From an uncultured Bacteroidales bacterium (GTDB lineage: Bacteria > Bacteroidota > Bacteroidia > Bacteroidales > UBA932): a stretch of DNA of 64,000 bases. Below the pieces are notes generated by a model, which searched no databases, was not told the DNA's origin, and saw nothing but the letters and a program-made list of their open reading frames with translations. Below, in pieces: positions 51,581-60,384 of this stretch. How positions within the stretch are numbered: the stretch's first letter is position 1; every line of letters begins with the position of its first letter. The DNA is taken from positions 97,385 to 161,384 of the forward strand of contig CAKVDS010000002.1 in the NCBI GenBank assembly GCA_934726455.1. Reading direction: 5' to 3'. The translations under genes were made by a program, and so were the position numbers.

Positions 51581-52312
51581 CTAGAATTTATAACCGACTC
51601 CGGCTGATATGCCTCTATACAACGTTCCCACACCGGCTTCAGCATAACCGAAGAACTTGCGGCCGACCTCGATTCCGAAAGGAACCCACTGGAACCCGGC
51701 ATTGAAAGAATTGTCAGAATATACGACATCGAAGTTGAAACTCTTCTTGTTTCTCATGTCAAAGCCGAAATACTTGACGACACCTATACCGAACTTCCCA
51801 TAAAGCCGCACCCAAGGACGGTTAAGGAAAACGAACTTGGCTTGGGGAACCAGACAGAAAGCCACACCGGATCTTGTACCCGTCTTCTGCTCTGTGATGC
51901 TGCTGTACAGGTCATGCCACACCGGGGTGACCGAAAGATCCGCAGATACGGCAAACCAGCGGGCCACCATATATTCAGCCCCGAGGCAGAACGCTCCGGT
52001 CGAATATGTCGGCCCATTATAGTCGGCATATATTTCAGAGATCGGAGTCCCGGTCTCCATAGGCCAAGACGACAGATAATCCTGTCCTTCCGCGAAAGAT
52101 GCCATCGTATACGACGGCACCGCCATGCCACCACGCACGGACCATCTCTCTTTTTTCCAGAAGTCACGGGACGAACGCTTCTTGAAGTCCCGGCGGCTCT
52201 CATAGCGCCCATGCTCCGTGGTGACAGTACGTACGGAATGTACCGTCACCGTCTGGGCAGACATGGCAACGGTGCCTGCAGCCACTGCCGCAAGCACCGC
52301 GAATATTTTCAT
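51581..52312 (-). CDS. Predicted outer-membrane beta-barrel protein
   Basis: 243 residues from ATG 52312 (MKIFAVLAAVAAGTVAMSAQ, signal peptide). A charged segment (ESRRDFKKRSSRDFWKKERW) precedes strand-like blocks and a C-terminal strand ending in GISAGVGYKF, as in small outer-membrane barrels. The family is not recognised. An ATG four codons earlier is possible. Confidence 0.75.
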   Translation of the reverse strand: MKIFAVLAAVAAGTVAMSAQTVTVHSVRTVTTEHGRYESRRDFKKRSSRDFWKKERWSVRGGMAVPSYTMASFAEGQDYLSSWPMETGTPISEIYADYNGPTYSTGAFCLGAEYMVARWFAVSADLSVTPVWHDLYSSITEQKTGTRSGVAFCLVPQAKFVFLNRPWVRLYGKFGIGVVKYFGFDMRNKKSFNFDVVYSDNSFNAGFQWVPFGIEVGRKFFGYAEAGVGTLYRGISAGVGYKF

Positions 52313-52361
52313 AAATTTGACCATACGACAAATAGATGCTGTTGCATGGCAGCACGTTGCA

Positions 52362-54005
52362 TTATTTGTAGAGGAATCGCTTGATGCTCATCTTCGGAGT
52401 CTTCTCGAACGGCACCATCACGGTCTCCACCTTGGAGATCTGGCTATAACCAGGGAGCTGACGATTGGAGGCCAGACGAATCTTCTCCGGAAGGTCGGAC
52501 ACTGCCTCTTCGTCAAGTTTGGCATTTTTGATGGCATCCTTGTCAAAGTACACCAGGGCTACAAGCTTGCCGGAGCGGTCCACCACCAGCGACTCGGCCA
52601 CGTATTCCTGATTGTTGATCACAGCCTCAAGCTCTTCCGGATAGATGTTCTGCCCGTTGGCCGAGAGGATCATGCTCTTGCTGCGTCCCTTGATGAACAC
52701 ATTGTTATTCTTGTCGATAATTCCAAGGTCACCGGTGCGCAGGAACCCGTCCTCGGTGAACGCAGCCTTGTTGGCCTCCTCATTTTTGTAATAACCTATG
52801 GTGATGTTGGCGCCCTTTGCCTGGATCTCACCCGCAATATGCTGAGGATCATCGGAATCTATACGGGCCTCGATGCAGTCAATCACCTTGCCGCAGGAGC
52901 CGGGCACATAGCGTGACCAGTCCTCGTAGGCAAGCAGAGGCGCGGCTTCCGTCATGCCGTAGCCCACCGTGTAGTGCAGGCCGATACGCTTGAACCACTT
53001 CTCAACCTCAGGATTGAGCGCGGCACCGCCCATGATGTAGGTACGCACCTTGCCGCCGAAAGCCGTGTCAAGGCCAGAGCGCATCTTGTTGAATATGATC
53101 TTGTTGACTCCAGGGATGGCAGCGAGCGCACGGATGTACCACTTGCTGAGCACAGGCTTGAGGGAGGACTTGTAGATCTTCTCCATCACGAGCGGCACGG
53201 TGCATATCATGTACGGCTTCACATCCTTCATGGCCTTGAGGAGCAGTGACGGAGCCGGAGTCTTGCCGAGATAGTAGACGGCACAGCCGCCGGTGAGAGG
53301 GTAGAGAAACTCGTACACCATCCCGTAGACATGGGCCATCGGGAGCATGGATACGAGTGTGTCACCAGGGTAGATGAGGACGTGCTTGTGCCCGTATTCG
53401 ATGGATGCGCTGAGATTGCCGTAGGTGAGCATCACTCCCTTCGGGGCGCTCGTGGTGCCGGAGGTATAGTTGATGACGGCGAGATCCGAAAAATTGTCAA
53501 CCGGGAAAGAGATGTCCGCAGAAGACAAACCGTCCGGATATCTGGCTTCAAAATCAGAATCCATGCTTTCAAAGGCTTCCTTGAACTTCGCGTCAGGAGC
53601 ATAAAGGAGGGAATAGTCGTCGACATTGATCGCGCCCTTGAGCTTAGGCATCACAGACGGGTCAAGCTTGTCCCAGATCTCCTTGTCAGTAAAAAGCAGC
53701 ACGCTGTCGGAATGGTCCGTCAGATGTGACACGCTGTCCGGATGGAAATCCACGAGAATCGGCACTATCACCGCACCATAGGCGTTGACGGCGAGGAAAG
53801 TGACAGCCCAGCGCGCAGTATTCTTGGCGCAAAGCGCGATCTTGTCACCTTTCTTGATGCCCGCCTTCTCGAACATCATCCCGAATTTTACTATATACTT
53901 TGCAAGGTCGGCATTGGTGAAGACTTCACCCTTGTAGTTGCAGAGCGCAGGCTTGCCCCAAGCTGACTTCATGCTGTTTTCCAAACAGGCCAGATAGTGT
54001 TCCAT
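52362..54005 (-). CDS. AMP-binding acyl-CoA synthetase family protein
   Basis: 547 residues from ATG 54005. ATP/AMP signature YTSGTTSAPKGVMLT; adenylate-binding motif YGMTEAAPLLAYE; RTGDLGIIDKN; and the C-terminal catalytic Lys in KTPKMSIKRFL. It resembles long-chain fatty-acid CoA ligases and may activate fatty acids for lipid synthesis or salvage. The substrate is not fixed by the sequence. It is divergent from a HAD phosphatase gene. Confidence 0.9.
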   Translation of the reverse strand: MEHYLACLENSMKSAWGKPALCNYKGEVFTNADLAKYIVKFGMMFEKAGIKKGDKIALCAKNTARWAVTFLAVNAYGAVIVPILVDFHPDSVSHLTDHSDSVLLFTDKEIWDKLDPSVMPKLKGAINVDDYSLLYAPDAKFKEAFESMDSDFEARYPDGLSSADISFPVDNFSDLAVINYTSGTTSAPKGVMLTYGNLSASIEYGHKHVLIYPGDTLVSMLPMAHVYGMVYEFLYPLTGGCAVYYLGKTPAPSLLLKAMKDVKPYMICTVPLVMEKIYKSSLKPVLSKWYIRALAAIPGVNKIIFNKMRSGLDTAFGGKVRTYIMGGAALNPEVEKWFKRIGLHYTVGYGMTEAAPLLAYEDWSRYVPGSCGKVIDCIEARIDSDDPQHIAGEIQAKGANITIGYYKNEEANKAAFTEDGFLRTGDLGIIDKNNNVFIKGRSKSMILSANGQNIYPEELEAVINNQEYVAESLVVDRSGKLVALVYFDKDAIKNAKLDEEAVSDLPEKIRLASNRQLPGYSQISKVETVMVPFEKTPKMSIKRFLYK

Positions 54006-54028
54006 ATTGTTTTCGTTAAATGTTTGAG

Positions 54029-54060
54029 CAAAAGTACTCACACGCACGCGCAAAGACAAT
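54029..54060 (-). promoter_or_regulatory. Promoter of the acyl-CoA synthetase gene
   Basis: -7 TACTTTTG (54029-54036), with ATTG at 54057-54060, 20-nt spacer. Confidence 0.6.
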
Positions 54061-54131
54061 AGCCGCTGTTGCAAAGTGGCGGATATTTACGATATTTGTG
54101 GCAAAAGAGTTTAATCTGTGGTGAATTAAAA

Positions 54132-54971
54132 ATGAAAAAGAAGCCTATCATCGCACTGATCTACGATTTCGACGGGACACTGTCCCCTGGAAACATGCAG
54201 GAATTCGGATTCATCCAGGCCGTAGGCAAGACCGCCGAAGAGTTCTGGAGGATGAGTGACAACATCGCCATAGGCCAGGACGCATCCAATGTGCTGGCCT
54301 ACATGAAACTCATGTTCGACGAGGCCCGGCGCAACGGGATCGAGCTACGCAAGGAAGACTTCTACCGTTTCGGGAAGCACATCCAGCTCTTCGAAGGTGT
54401 GCGTGAATGGTTTGGACGGGTCAACGAATACGGCCGGAAGCACGGAGCCATAATTGAACATTACATCAACTCCTCCGGACTCAAAGAAATCATCGAGGGA
54501 AGCCCCATCGCCGGAGAATTCAAGCACATCTTCGCCGGCAGTTTCATCTATGACGACAACGGGGAAGCCGTATGGCCGGGGATAGCCGTGGACTATACCG
54601 GGAAAACCCAGTACCTTTTCAAGATCAACAAGGGCATCTTCAGTGCCAGGGACAACAAGCTGGTAAACGCCTCCACCTCAGACGACAAGAAACGCATCCC
54701 GTTCTCCAACATGATCTATTTCGGGGACGGGGACACGGACGTGCCGTGCATGAAGATCGTCGGCATGTTCGGAGGCCAGTCGATCGCCGTCTACAACCCG
54801 GCCGACGAGCGCAAAAAAGCAGCGGCCCTGAAGCTCAAGCACCAGGGCCGCGTAGGCTTTTCAATTCCGGCTGTCTACACCGAAGATTCCAAGGCGTTCC
54901 GCCTGGTCAAGGCCATCATCGACAAGATAGTCGCAGACCACGAACTCGCCCTTCTCAAGAAGATCGCTTAA
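54132..54971 (+). CDS. HAD-superfamily phosphatase, phosphoserine-phosphatase-like
   Basis: 279 residues from ATG 54132. HAD motif I is DFDGTLSPG (nucleophile and acid Asp), motif II INSSG, and motif IV FGDGDTDVPCM. The helical cap between motifs I and II includes IAIGQDASNVLAYMKLM. The true substrate is unknown. It ends 2 nt from the convergent NCS2 permease gene. Confidence 0.85.
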   Translation: MKKKPIIALIYDFDGTLSPGNMQEFGFIQAVGKTAEEFWRMSDNIAIGQDASNVLAYMKLMFDEARRNGIELRKEDFYRFGKHIQLFEGVREWFGRVNEYGRKHGAIIEHYINSSGLKEIIEGSPIAGEFKHIFAGSFIYDDNGEAVWPGIAVDYTGKTQYLFKINKGIFSARDNKLVNASTSDDKKRIPFSNMIYFGDGDTDVPCMKIVGMFGGQSIAVYNPADERKKAAALKLKHQGRVGFSIPAVYTEDSKAFRLVKAIIDKIVADHELALLKKIA

Positions 54972-54973
54972 CG

Positions 54974-56365
54974 CTACCTCGCGCTGTCAGCATCTTTGTC
55001 TGGACCGTCAGTACCTGGAAGTGATGCGCTGCCGAAATCAGCGGAGCGGTCGCCCACGCTGCTCTTGCCGAACTCATAGTCGTTGCCCGGCAGAACGGCA
55101 TTGAGGAATATTCCCAGAAGGGCTGCAGTAGCAAGTCCGCTGAGTGAAGTGAAGCCGATGTTGATGGCATCGCCCGCACCATATTTGATGCCGATTGCAA
55201 GGACGAGGATCAGCGCCGCGATGAGAAGATTGCGGGACACGGTGAAATCCACCCTGTTCTCCACGATATTGCGCACACCCACAGCGGAAATCATACCGTA
55301 AAGCACCAGAGAGACGCCTCCGATGGTGGCACCAGGCATGACCCTGATTATGGCCGCGAACTTAGGACAGAACGAAAGTATTATCGCAAACACGGCAGCG
55401 ATGCGGATCACTCGGGGATCAAAAACACGGGTGATGTTGAGCACACCGGTATTCTCGCCATAGGTCGTGTTGGCCGGAGCGCCGAAAAGCGATGCAAGCG
55501 CAGTTGCGAGCCCATCACCCATCAGGGTACGGTGCAGACCCGGATCCTCAAGGTAATTTACACCGGTCGTGGAAGAGATCGCGCACATGTCACCGATGTG
55601 CTCCACCATGGTGGCAAGAGAAATCGGCAGAATGGCGATGATTGCAGCCACGACAAGCCCCCAGTCAGGATTCTTGAACACAGCAAAGGCGGTATCCTGC
55701 CACTGGAATGGCAGACCGACCCAAGCGGCTTCCTTGACAGGAGTGAAATCCACCTGGCCGAAGCAGGCGGCAGCTATATATGAACCGAGAACTCCGAGCA
55801 GGATCGGGACGATCTTGACCATCCCGCGACCCCAGATGTTGCATACCACGATGATGGCCACCGCAAGGATTGCGATCCACCAGTTCTGGTTGCAGTTCTG
55901 GATAGCCGAGCCGGAGAGAGTAAGTCCGATGGCGATGATGATAGGTCCCGTCACGACCGGAGGGAAGAAACGCATCACCCTCTTGGCGCCGAAAGCGGCG
56001 AAAAGCCCTGCAAGGATGAAATACATCAGCCCGGCGCAGAACACTCCGATGCAGGCATACGGAAGCGACTGCGCGAGAGTCATTCCCTTGGCCATGCCCA
56101 TCTGCGTAACGGCGGCATAACCGCCGAGGAAAGCGAATGAGGAGCCGAGGAAGGCAGGGACTTTCATCTTTGTGCAAAGATGGAAGATGAGCGTACCGAG
56201 TCCGGCGAAAAGCAATGTCGCGGAAACGGAGAGTCCGGTGATCACCGGCACGAGGATGGTCGCCCCGAACATGGCGAAGAGATGCTGGAGTCCGAGGATT
56301 GCCATCTTGCCCGTACCGAGGGTCCGGGCATCGTAGATTGTCTGGTCTTTTTGTACTTTAGCCAT
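54974..56365 (-). CDS. NCS2-family nucleobase permease (UraA-like)
   Basis: 463 residues, about 14 membrane segments. It opens LQHLFAMFGATILVP, as in UraA, and has TTYGENTGVLNITRV with the substrate-binding Glu. In the other binding motif, EHIGD, an Asp stands where E. coli UraA has His245. It is third in guaB-guaA-permease (15-nt gap), so a purine base (xanthine, guanine) is as likely as uracil. The C-terminal tail is acidic. Confidence 0.88.
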   Translation of the reverse strand: MAKVQKDQTIYDARTLGTGKMAILGLQHLFAMFGATILVPVITGLSVSATLLFAGLGTLIFHLCTKMKVPAFLGSSFAFLGGYAAVTQMGMAKGMTLAQSLPYACIGVFCAGLMYFILAGLFAAFGAKRVMRFFPPVVTGPIIIAIGLTLSGSAIQNCNQNWWIAILAVAIIVVCNIWGRGMVKIVPILLGVLGSYIAAACFGQVDFTPVKEAAWVGLPFQWQDTAFAVFKNPDWGLVVAAIIAILPISLATMVEHIGDMCAISSTTGVNYLEDPGLHRTLMGDGLATALASLFGAPANTTYGENTGVLNITRVFDPRVIRIAAVFAIILSFCPKFAAIIRVMPGATIGGVSLVLYGMISAVGVRNIVENRVDFTVSRNLLIAALILVLAIGIKYGAGDAINIGFTSLSGLATAALLGIFLNAVLPGNDYEFGKSSVGDRSADFGSASLPGTDGPDKDADSAR

Positions 56366-56380
56366 AATATATAATGAATG

Positions 56381-57907
56381 TTATTCCCACTCTATGGTTG
56401 CAGGCGGTTTGGAGGAGATGTCGTAGACAACGCGGTTGATGCCGCGCACCTTGCGGATGATCTCGTTGGAGACGTCGGCGAGGAAGTCATACGGCAGGTG
56501 GACCCAATCGGCGGTCATGCCGTCAACCGAAGTCACAGCCCGCAGCGCAACAGTGCTCTCATAAGTCCTCTCATCCCCCATCACGCCCACGCTCCGCACA
56601 GGCAGCAGGATCGCTCCGGCCTGCCAGATCGAATCGTAGAGTCCGTACTCGTGCAGTTTGCCGATATAGATGGCGTCGGCCTCCTGAAGGATGGCAACTT
56701 TCTCCGGGGTCACCTCACCGAGAATTCTGATGCCGAGTCCCGGCCCGGGGAAAGGATGACGGCCAAGGATGGCCGGATCAAGCCCGAGAGCCTTGCCGAC
56801 GCGGCGAACCTCATCCTTGAAGAGCAGCCGGAGCGGCTCCACAACCTTGAGATTCATCTCCTTAGGAAGACCGCCCACATTGTGGTGGCTCTTTATGGTG
56901 GCTGAAGGCCCTTTGACAGAAGAAGACTCTATCACATCAGGATAAATGGTGCCCTGAGCAAGCCAGCGCGCGCCGGTGATGATCTTCGCCTCGGCGTTGA
57001 ACACCTCCACGAAATCACGTCCTATGATCTTGCGCTTCTTCTCCGGGTCGGTCTCGCCGGCAAGGTCGGAGAGGAAACGGTCAGCCGCCCTCACCCCCTT
57101 GACATTGAGTCCCATACCCTCGTATGAACGGAGCACGTCCTCAAATTCATTTTTGCGCAGCAGTCCGGAGTCCACAAATATGCAGTGAAGTCTCTTGCCG
57201 ATGGCACGATGCAGGAGGAGAGCAGCCACGCTCGAGTCCACACCGCCCGAAAGACCGAGAATCACCTTGTCGTCACCGAGCTGTTTTTTGAGCGACTCAA
57301 CCGTAGACTCCACAAAATTCTCAGCGGTCCAGTCCCCGGCGCAGCCGCAGATGCCTATCACGAAATTGCGCAATATCGCAGTGCCGCACTCGCTGTGATG
57401 CACTTCAGGGTGGAACTGTATGCCCCACACCTGCTCACCGCAGAAACGGAAAGCGGCATTTTCCACACTCTCCGTGGAGCCGATCACCTTTGTGCCCTCA
57501 GGCAAACGGGTGATTGTATCCCCATGCGACATCCAGACCGTGGACTCGGCAGGAATCCCGGAAAACAGAGGGTCGGCAACATCCGCGACCTTGAGGGTGG
57601 CGCGGCCATATTCGCGAGAACCGGCCGGAGCCACATCTCCGCCGCCGTTATAGGCGAGCCACTGGGCCCCATAGCAGATGCCGAGCAGAGGCAGACAGCC
57701 TCTGATGGCAGACAAGTCCGGCTGAGGAGCATCAGCATCCCTCACGGAAGCGGGGCTTCCGGACAGGATCACACCCTTGACTTCCGAAAGGCCGGAAGGT
57801 ATCTTGTTGAACGGCCATATTTCGCAATAGACACCGATTTCACGCACCCTGCGTGCGATGAGCTGGGTGTACTGCGAGCCGAAGTCGAGAATCAGTATCT
57901 TATTCAC
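56381..57907 (-). CDS. guaA: GMP synthase (glutamine-hydrolysing)
   Basis: Converts XMP to GMP; 508 residues. The class I glutamine amidotransferase has nucleophile Cys in LLGICYGAQ and QFHPEVHH; the ATP-pyrophosphatase P-loop is LSGGVDSSVAALL; the C-terminal dimerization domain ends in KPPATIEWE. It overlaps guaB by 8 nt. Confidence 0.97.
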   Translation of the reverse strand: MNKILILDFGSQYTQLIARRVREIGVYCEIWPFNKIPSGLSEVKGVILSGSPASVRDADAPQPDLSAIRGCLPLLGICYGAQWLAYNGGGDVAPAGSREYGRATLKVADVADPLFSGIPAESTVWMSHGDTITRLPEGTKVIGSTESVENAAFRFCGEQVWGIQFHPEVHHSECGTAILRNFVIGICGCAGDWTAENFVESTVESLKKQLGDDKVILGLSGGVDSSVAALLLHRAIGKRLHCIFVDSGLLRKNEFEDVLRSYEGMGLNVKGVRAADRFLSDLAGETDPEKKRKIIGRDFVEVFNAEAKIITGARWLAQGTIYPDVIESSSVKGPSATIKSHHNVGGLPKEMNLKVVEPLRLLFKDEVRRVGKALGLDPAILGRHPFPGPGLGIRILGEVTPEKVAILQEADAIYIGKLHEYGLYDSIWQAGAILLPVRSVGVMGDERTYESTVALRAVTSVDGMTADWVHLPYDFLADVSNEIIRKVRGINRVVYDISSKPPATIEWE

Positions 57908-59378
57908 CTCTTGTATAGTTAGGGGTTTCTTTGGTGATGGTCACATCATGAGGATGGCTTTCGGCCATGCCGCTCGCGGTGACACGGGTGAAGCGGGCCT
58001 TCTTGAGATCTTCAAGAGTCCTCGCGCCGCAGTATCCCATGCCTGAACGCAGTCCGCCCACAAGCTGATATACAGTCTCGGAGAGAGTGCCCTTGTACGG
58101 TACACGCCCGACGATCCCTTCCGGAACAAGCTTGCTCAGATCGGTCTTGTCTTCCTGAAAATAACGGTCCTTGGAGCCGGCAGCCATCGCGTCGATGGAG
58201 CCCATGCCCCGGTATGCCTTGAATTTACGTCCGTTGTAGATGATGGTCTCCCCAGGAGACTCCTCCGTGCCGGCGAACATCGATCCGCACATCACGCAGT
58301 CCCCGCCGGCGGCAAGAGCCTTGACGATGTCTCCGGAATAACGGAGTCCGCCATCGGCGATAAGACTGGCACCTGATCCCTTGATAGCCGTATAAGCTCC
58401 ATAAATGGCGCTGAGCTGAGGCACGCCCACACCGGCCACAATACGGGTGGTGCAGATGGAGCCCGGTCCGATTCCGACCTTCACCCCGTCAGCACCGGCC
58501 TCCACGAGTGCACGTGCACCCTCCTCCGTGGCGATGTTGCCCACCACCACATCAAGAGAAGGGAAATTCTTCTTGACCTTCTTGAGAAGCTCTATGACAT
58601 TGCGGCTGTGCCCGTGTGCGCTGTCAAGCACCACTGCATCAACCCCTTCGGCTGCGAGAGCAGCCACCCTGTCAAGAGCGTCGGCGGTGATGCCCACACC
58701 GGCAGCCACCCTGAGCCTGCCCTTGGAATCCTTGCAGGCATTAGGATGCAGACGCTCCTTGATGATGTCCTTGTAGGTGATGAGGCCGACGATCCTCCCG
58801 TCCTTGTCCACTACCGGAAGCTTCTCAACCTTGTATTTCTGGAGCACGCTCTTTACATATTCACGGTCCGTGCGGCTGTCAAGAATGGTCACGAGCCCTT
58901 CTGATGTCATGACATCCCTGATAAGAGCGCTTGTATCCTCGAGGAATCGCACATCACGATTGGTCACAATACCGACGAGCTTCCCCTCCGAATCCGTGAC
59001 CGGAATGCCACCGATACGGTTGTCATGCATGAGCTGGAGAGCGTCAGCGACCGTCTGGTCCTGGTTGACAGTGACCGGGTCGTTGATCATACCGTTCTCC
59101 GAGCGCTTCACACGGCGCACTTGGGCGGCCTGGGCAGCAATGCTCATATTCTTATGAATCACGCCGATACCACCTTCTCTTGCAATTGCGATGGCCATCG
59201 GCGCTTCTGTTACGGTGTCCATGGCTGCGGACACGATAGGGATGTTGAGAGTGATGTTGCGGGAGAACTTGCAACCGAGGCTGACTTCACGAGGCGTGAC
59301 TTCCGAATATGACGGAATCAAAAGCACATCGTCGAAGGTAAGCCCCTCCATAGCGATTCTTTCTTCTACAAATGACAT
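57900..59378 (-). CDS. guaB: Inosine-5'-monophosphate dehydrogenase
   Basis: Oxidizes IMP to XMP, the committed guanine-nucleotide step; 492 residues. Two CBS domains (about 95-215) are inserted in the TIM barrel. The catalytic Cys is in GPGSICTTR, and the IMP-phosphate site is in DGGLRYSGDIVKALA; the flap includes YRGMGS. It heads the guaB-guaA-NCS2 operon. Confidence 0.97.
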   Translation of the reverse strand: MSFVEERIAMEGLTFDDVLLIPSYSEVTPREVSLGCKFSRNITLNIPIVSAAMDTVTEAPMAIAIAREGGIGVIHKNMSIAAQAAQVRRVKRSENGMINDPVTVNQDQTVADALQLMHDNRIGGIPVTDSEGKLVGIVTNRDVRFLEDTSALIRDVMTSEGLVTILDSRTDREYVKSVLQKYKVEKLPVVDKDGRIVGLITYKDIIKERLHPNACKDSKGRLRVAAGVGITADALDRVAALAAEGVDAVVLDSAHGHSRNVIELLKKVKKNFPSLDVVVGNIATEEGARALVEAGADGVKVGIGPGSICTTRIVAGVGVPQLSAIYGAYTAIKGSGASLIADGGLRYSGDIVKALAAGGDCVMCGSMFAGTEESPGETIIYNGRKFKAYRGMGSIDAMAAGSKDRYFQEDKTDLSKLVPEGIVGRVPYKGTLSETVYQLVGGLRSGMGYCGARTLEDLKKARFTRVTASGMAESHPHDVTITKETPNYTRGE

Positions 59379-59403
59379 TTTATACGGAACTGTTTATGAC
59401 TTG

Positions 59404-59411
59404 CAAAGTTA
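59404..59411 (-). promoter_or_regulatory. -7 box for guaB
   Basis: Minus-strand TAACTTTG, directly after the stop of the upstream transporter gene; 25 nt to the ATG. Confidence 0.6.
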
Positions 59412-59412
59412 A

Positions 59413-60384
59413 TCAATTATTTTCTTTTCTCTTGCGTTTCTGATACATCTGCCATGTGTTATAGCAGTTGTGCCAGATGCTGTAGAAGCCTTCGGCAACG
59501 GAGGTCACCGGAGAGAAGAAGGTGTAACCCATCCACATGCCGAAAACCGTGTTCTTCTGTCCGAAAGCCTGCCCGGCAGAGACAGGGCAGGCGAACTTCT
59601 TGCCGATCCGCCGCCCCGCCCAGAACTGGAAGACACAGGCGAGAAGTGATGCAGCGAACACCTGCACAACAGCCGAAGCCCCGGAAGTATTGTGGACTAT
59701 CGCCCGCGTACTCATCAGTATGGCAAGGCTCAACGAAACCGACCATATATAGAAGGCCAGATTCGGGAAGCCGAGCAGCCATTTGTGGAAACGGGGCAGC
59801 AGGAATCTCACGGCCCACGCTGCCAGCGCCGGCAGTATGAGAAGCGGGAACACCTTGGCCAATATGCTGATGAAGGCGCTGAAAAACGACACCCCGGCCG
59901 CCGGATGCACAAGAGGCACCATAAGCGGAACAAGCACCGCGTCAGCGACATTGATCAGCACCGTGTATGTTACGACCCCGGCCATGTTGCCTCCGAGCTT
60001 GCCGGTCACCACGGCACATGCCGTCGCTGTAGGACAGATGACACAAAGAGCCAGAGCCTCAAAGAAATAGCGCAGCGGCAACCCCGGTACAAAAGCGATC
60101 ACAAGCGCGAGCAGGACGAAAACGGAACACTGAAGCAGCAGAACCCTGTGCATCCAGTGGTGCAGACGGAGCTGACGGGGCTCTATCCTGGCAAAACTCA
60201 GGAAGAGCATTATGAAAATCAGCACCGGCTGCAGGTGCTTGATAAAAGACTCAAGGAAGGGTCCGGCAGGATGCAGCGCAGGAACCGATGCATACACAAG
60301 ATAGGCCGAGGCCCCCACCACCATTCCGATTATGAGGGCCCAGTCCTTGAGGAACTTCTTGAAAGTATATCTGTATTCAGCCAT
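59413..60384 (-). CDS. SBF (bile acid:sodium symporter) family transporter
   Basis: 323 residues from ATG 60384, overlapping the purD-folD stop by 1 nt (TGATG). About nine hydrophobic segments; the pattern CVICPTATACAVVTGKLGG and a later GQKNTVFGMWMG fit the SBF/BASS fold. The substrate is unknown. Translational coupling to the purine and folate enzyme suggests a link, but SBF proteins are also often carried along in operons. Confidence 0.75.
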   Translation of the reverse strand: MAEYRYTFKKFLKDWALIIGMVVGASAYLVYASVPALHPAGPFLESFIKHLQPVLIFIMLFLSFARIEPRQLRLHHWMHRVLLLQCSVFVLLALVIAFVPGLPLRYFFEALALCVICPTATACAVVTGKLGGNMAGVVTYTVLINVADAVLVPLMVPLVHPAAGVSFFSAFISILAKVFPLLILPALAAWAVRFLLPRFHKWLLGFPNLAFYIWSVSLSLAILMSTRAIVHNTSGASAVVQVFAASLLACVFQFWAGRRIGKKFACPVSAGQAFGQKNTVFGMWMGYTFFSPVTSVAEGFYSIWHNCYNTWQMYQKRKRKENN

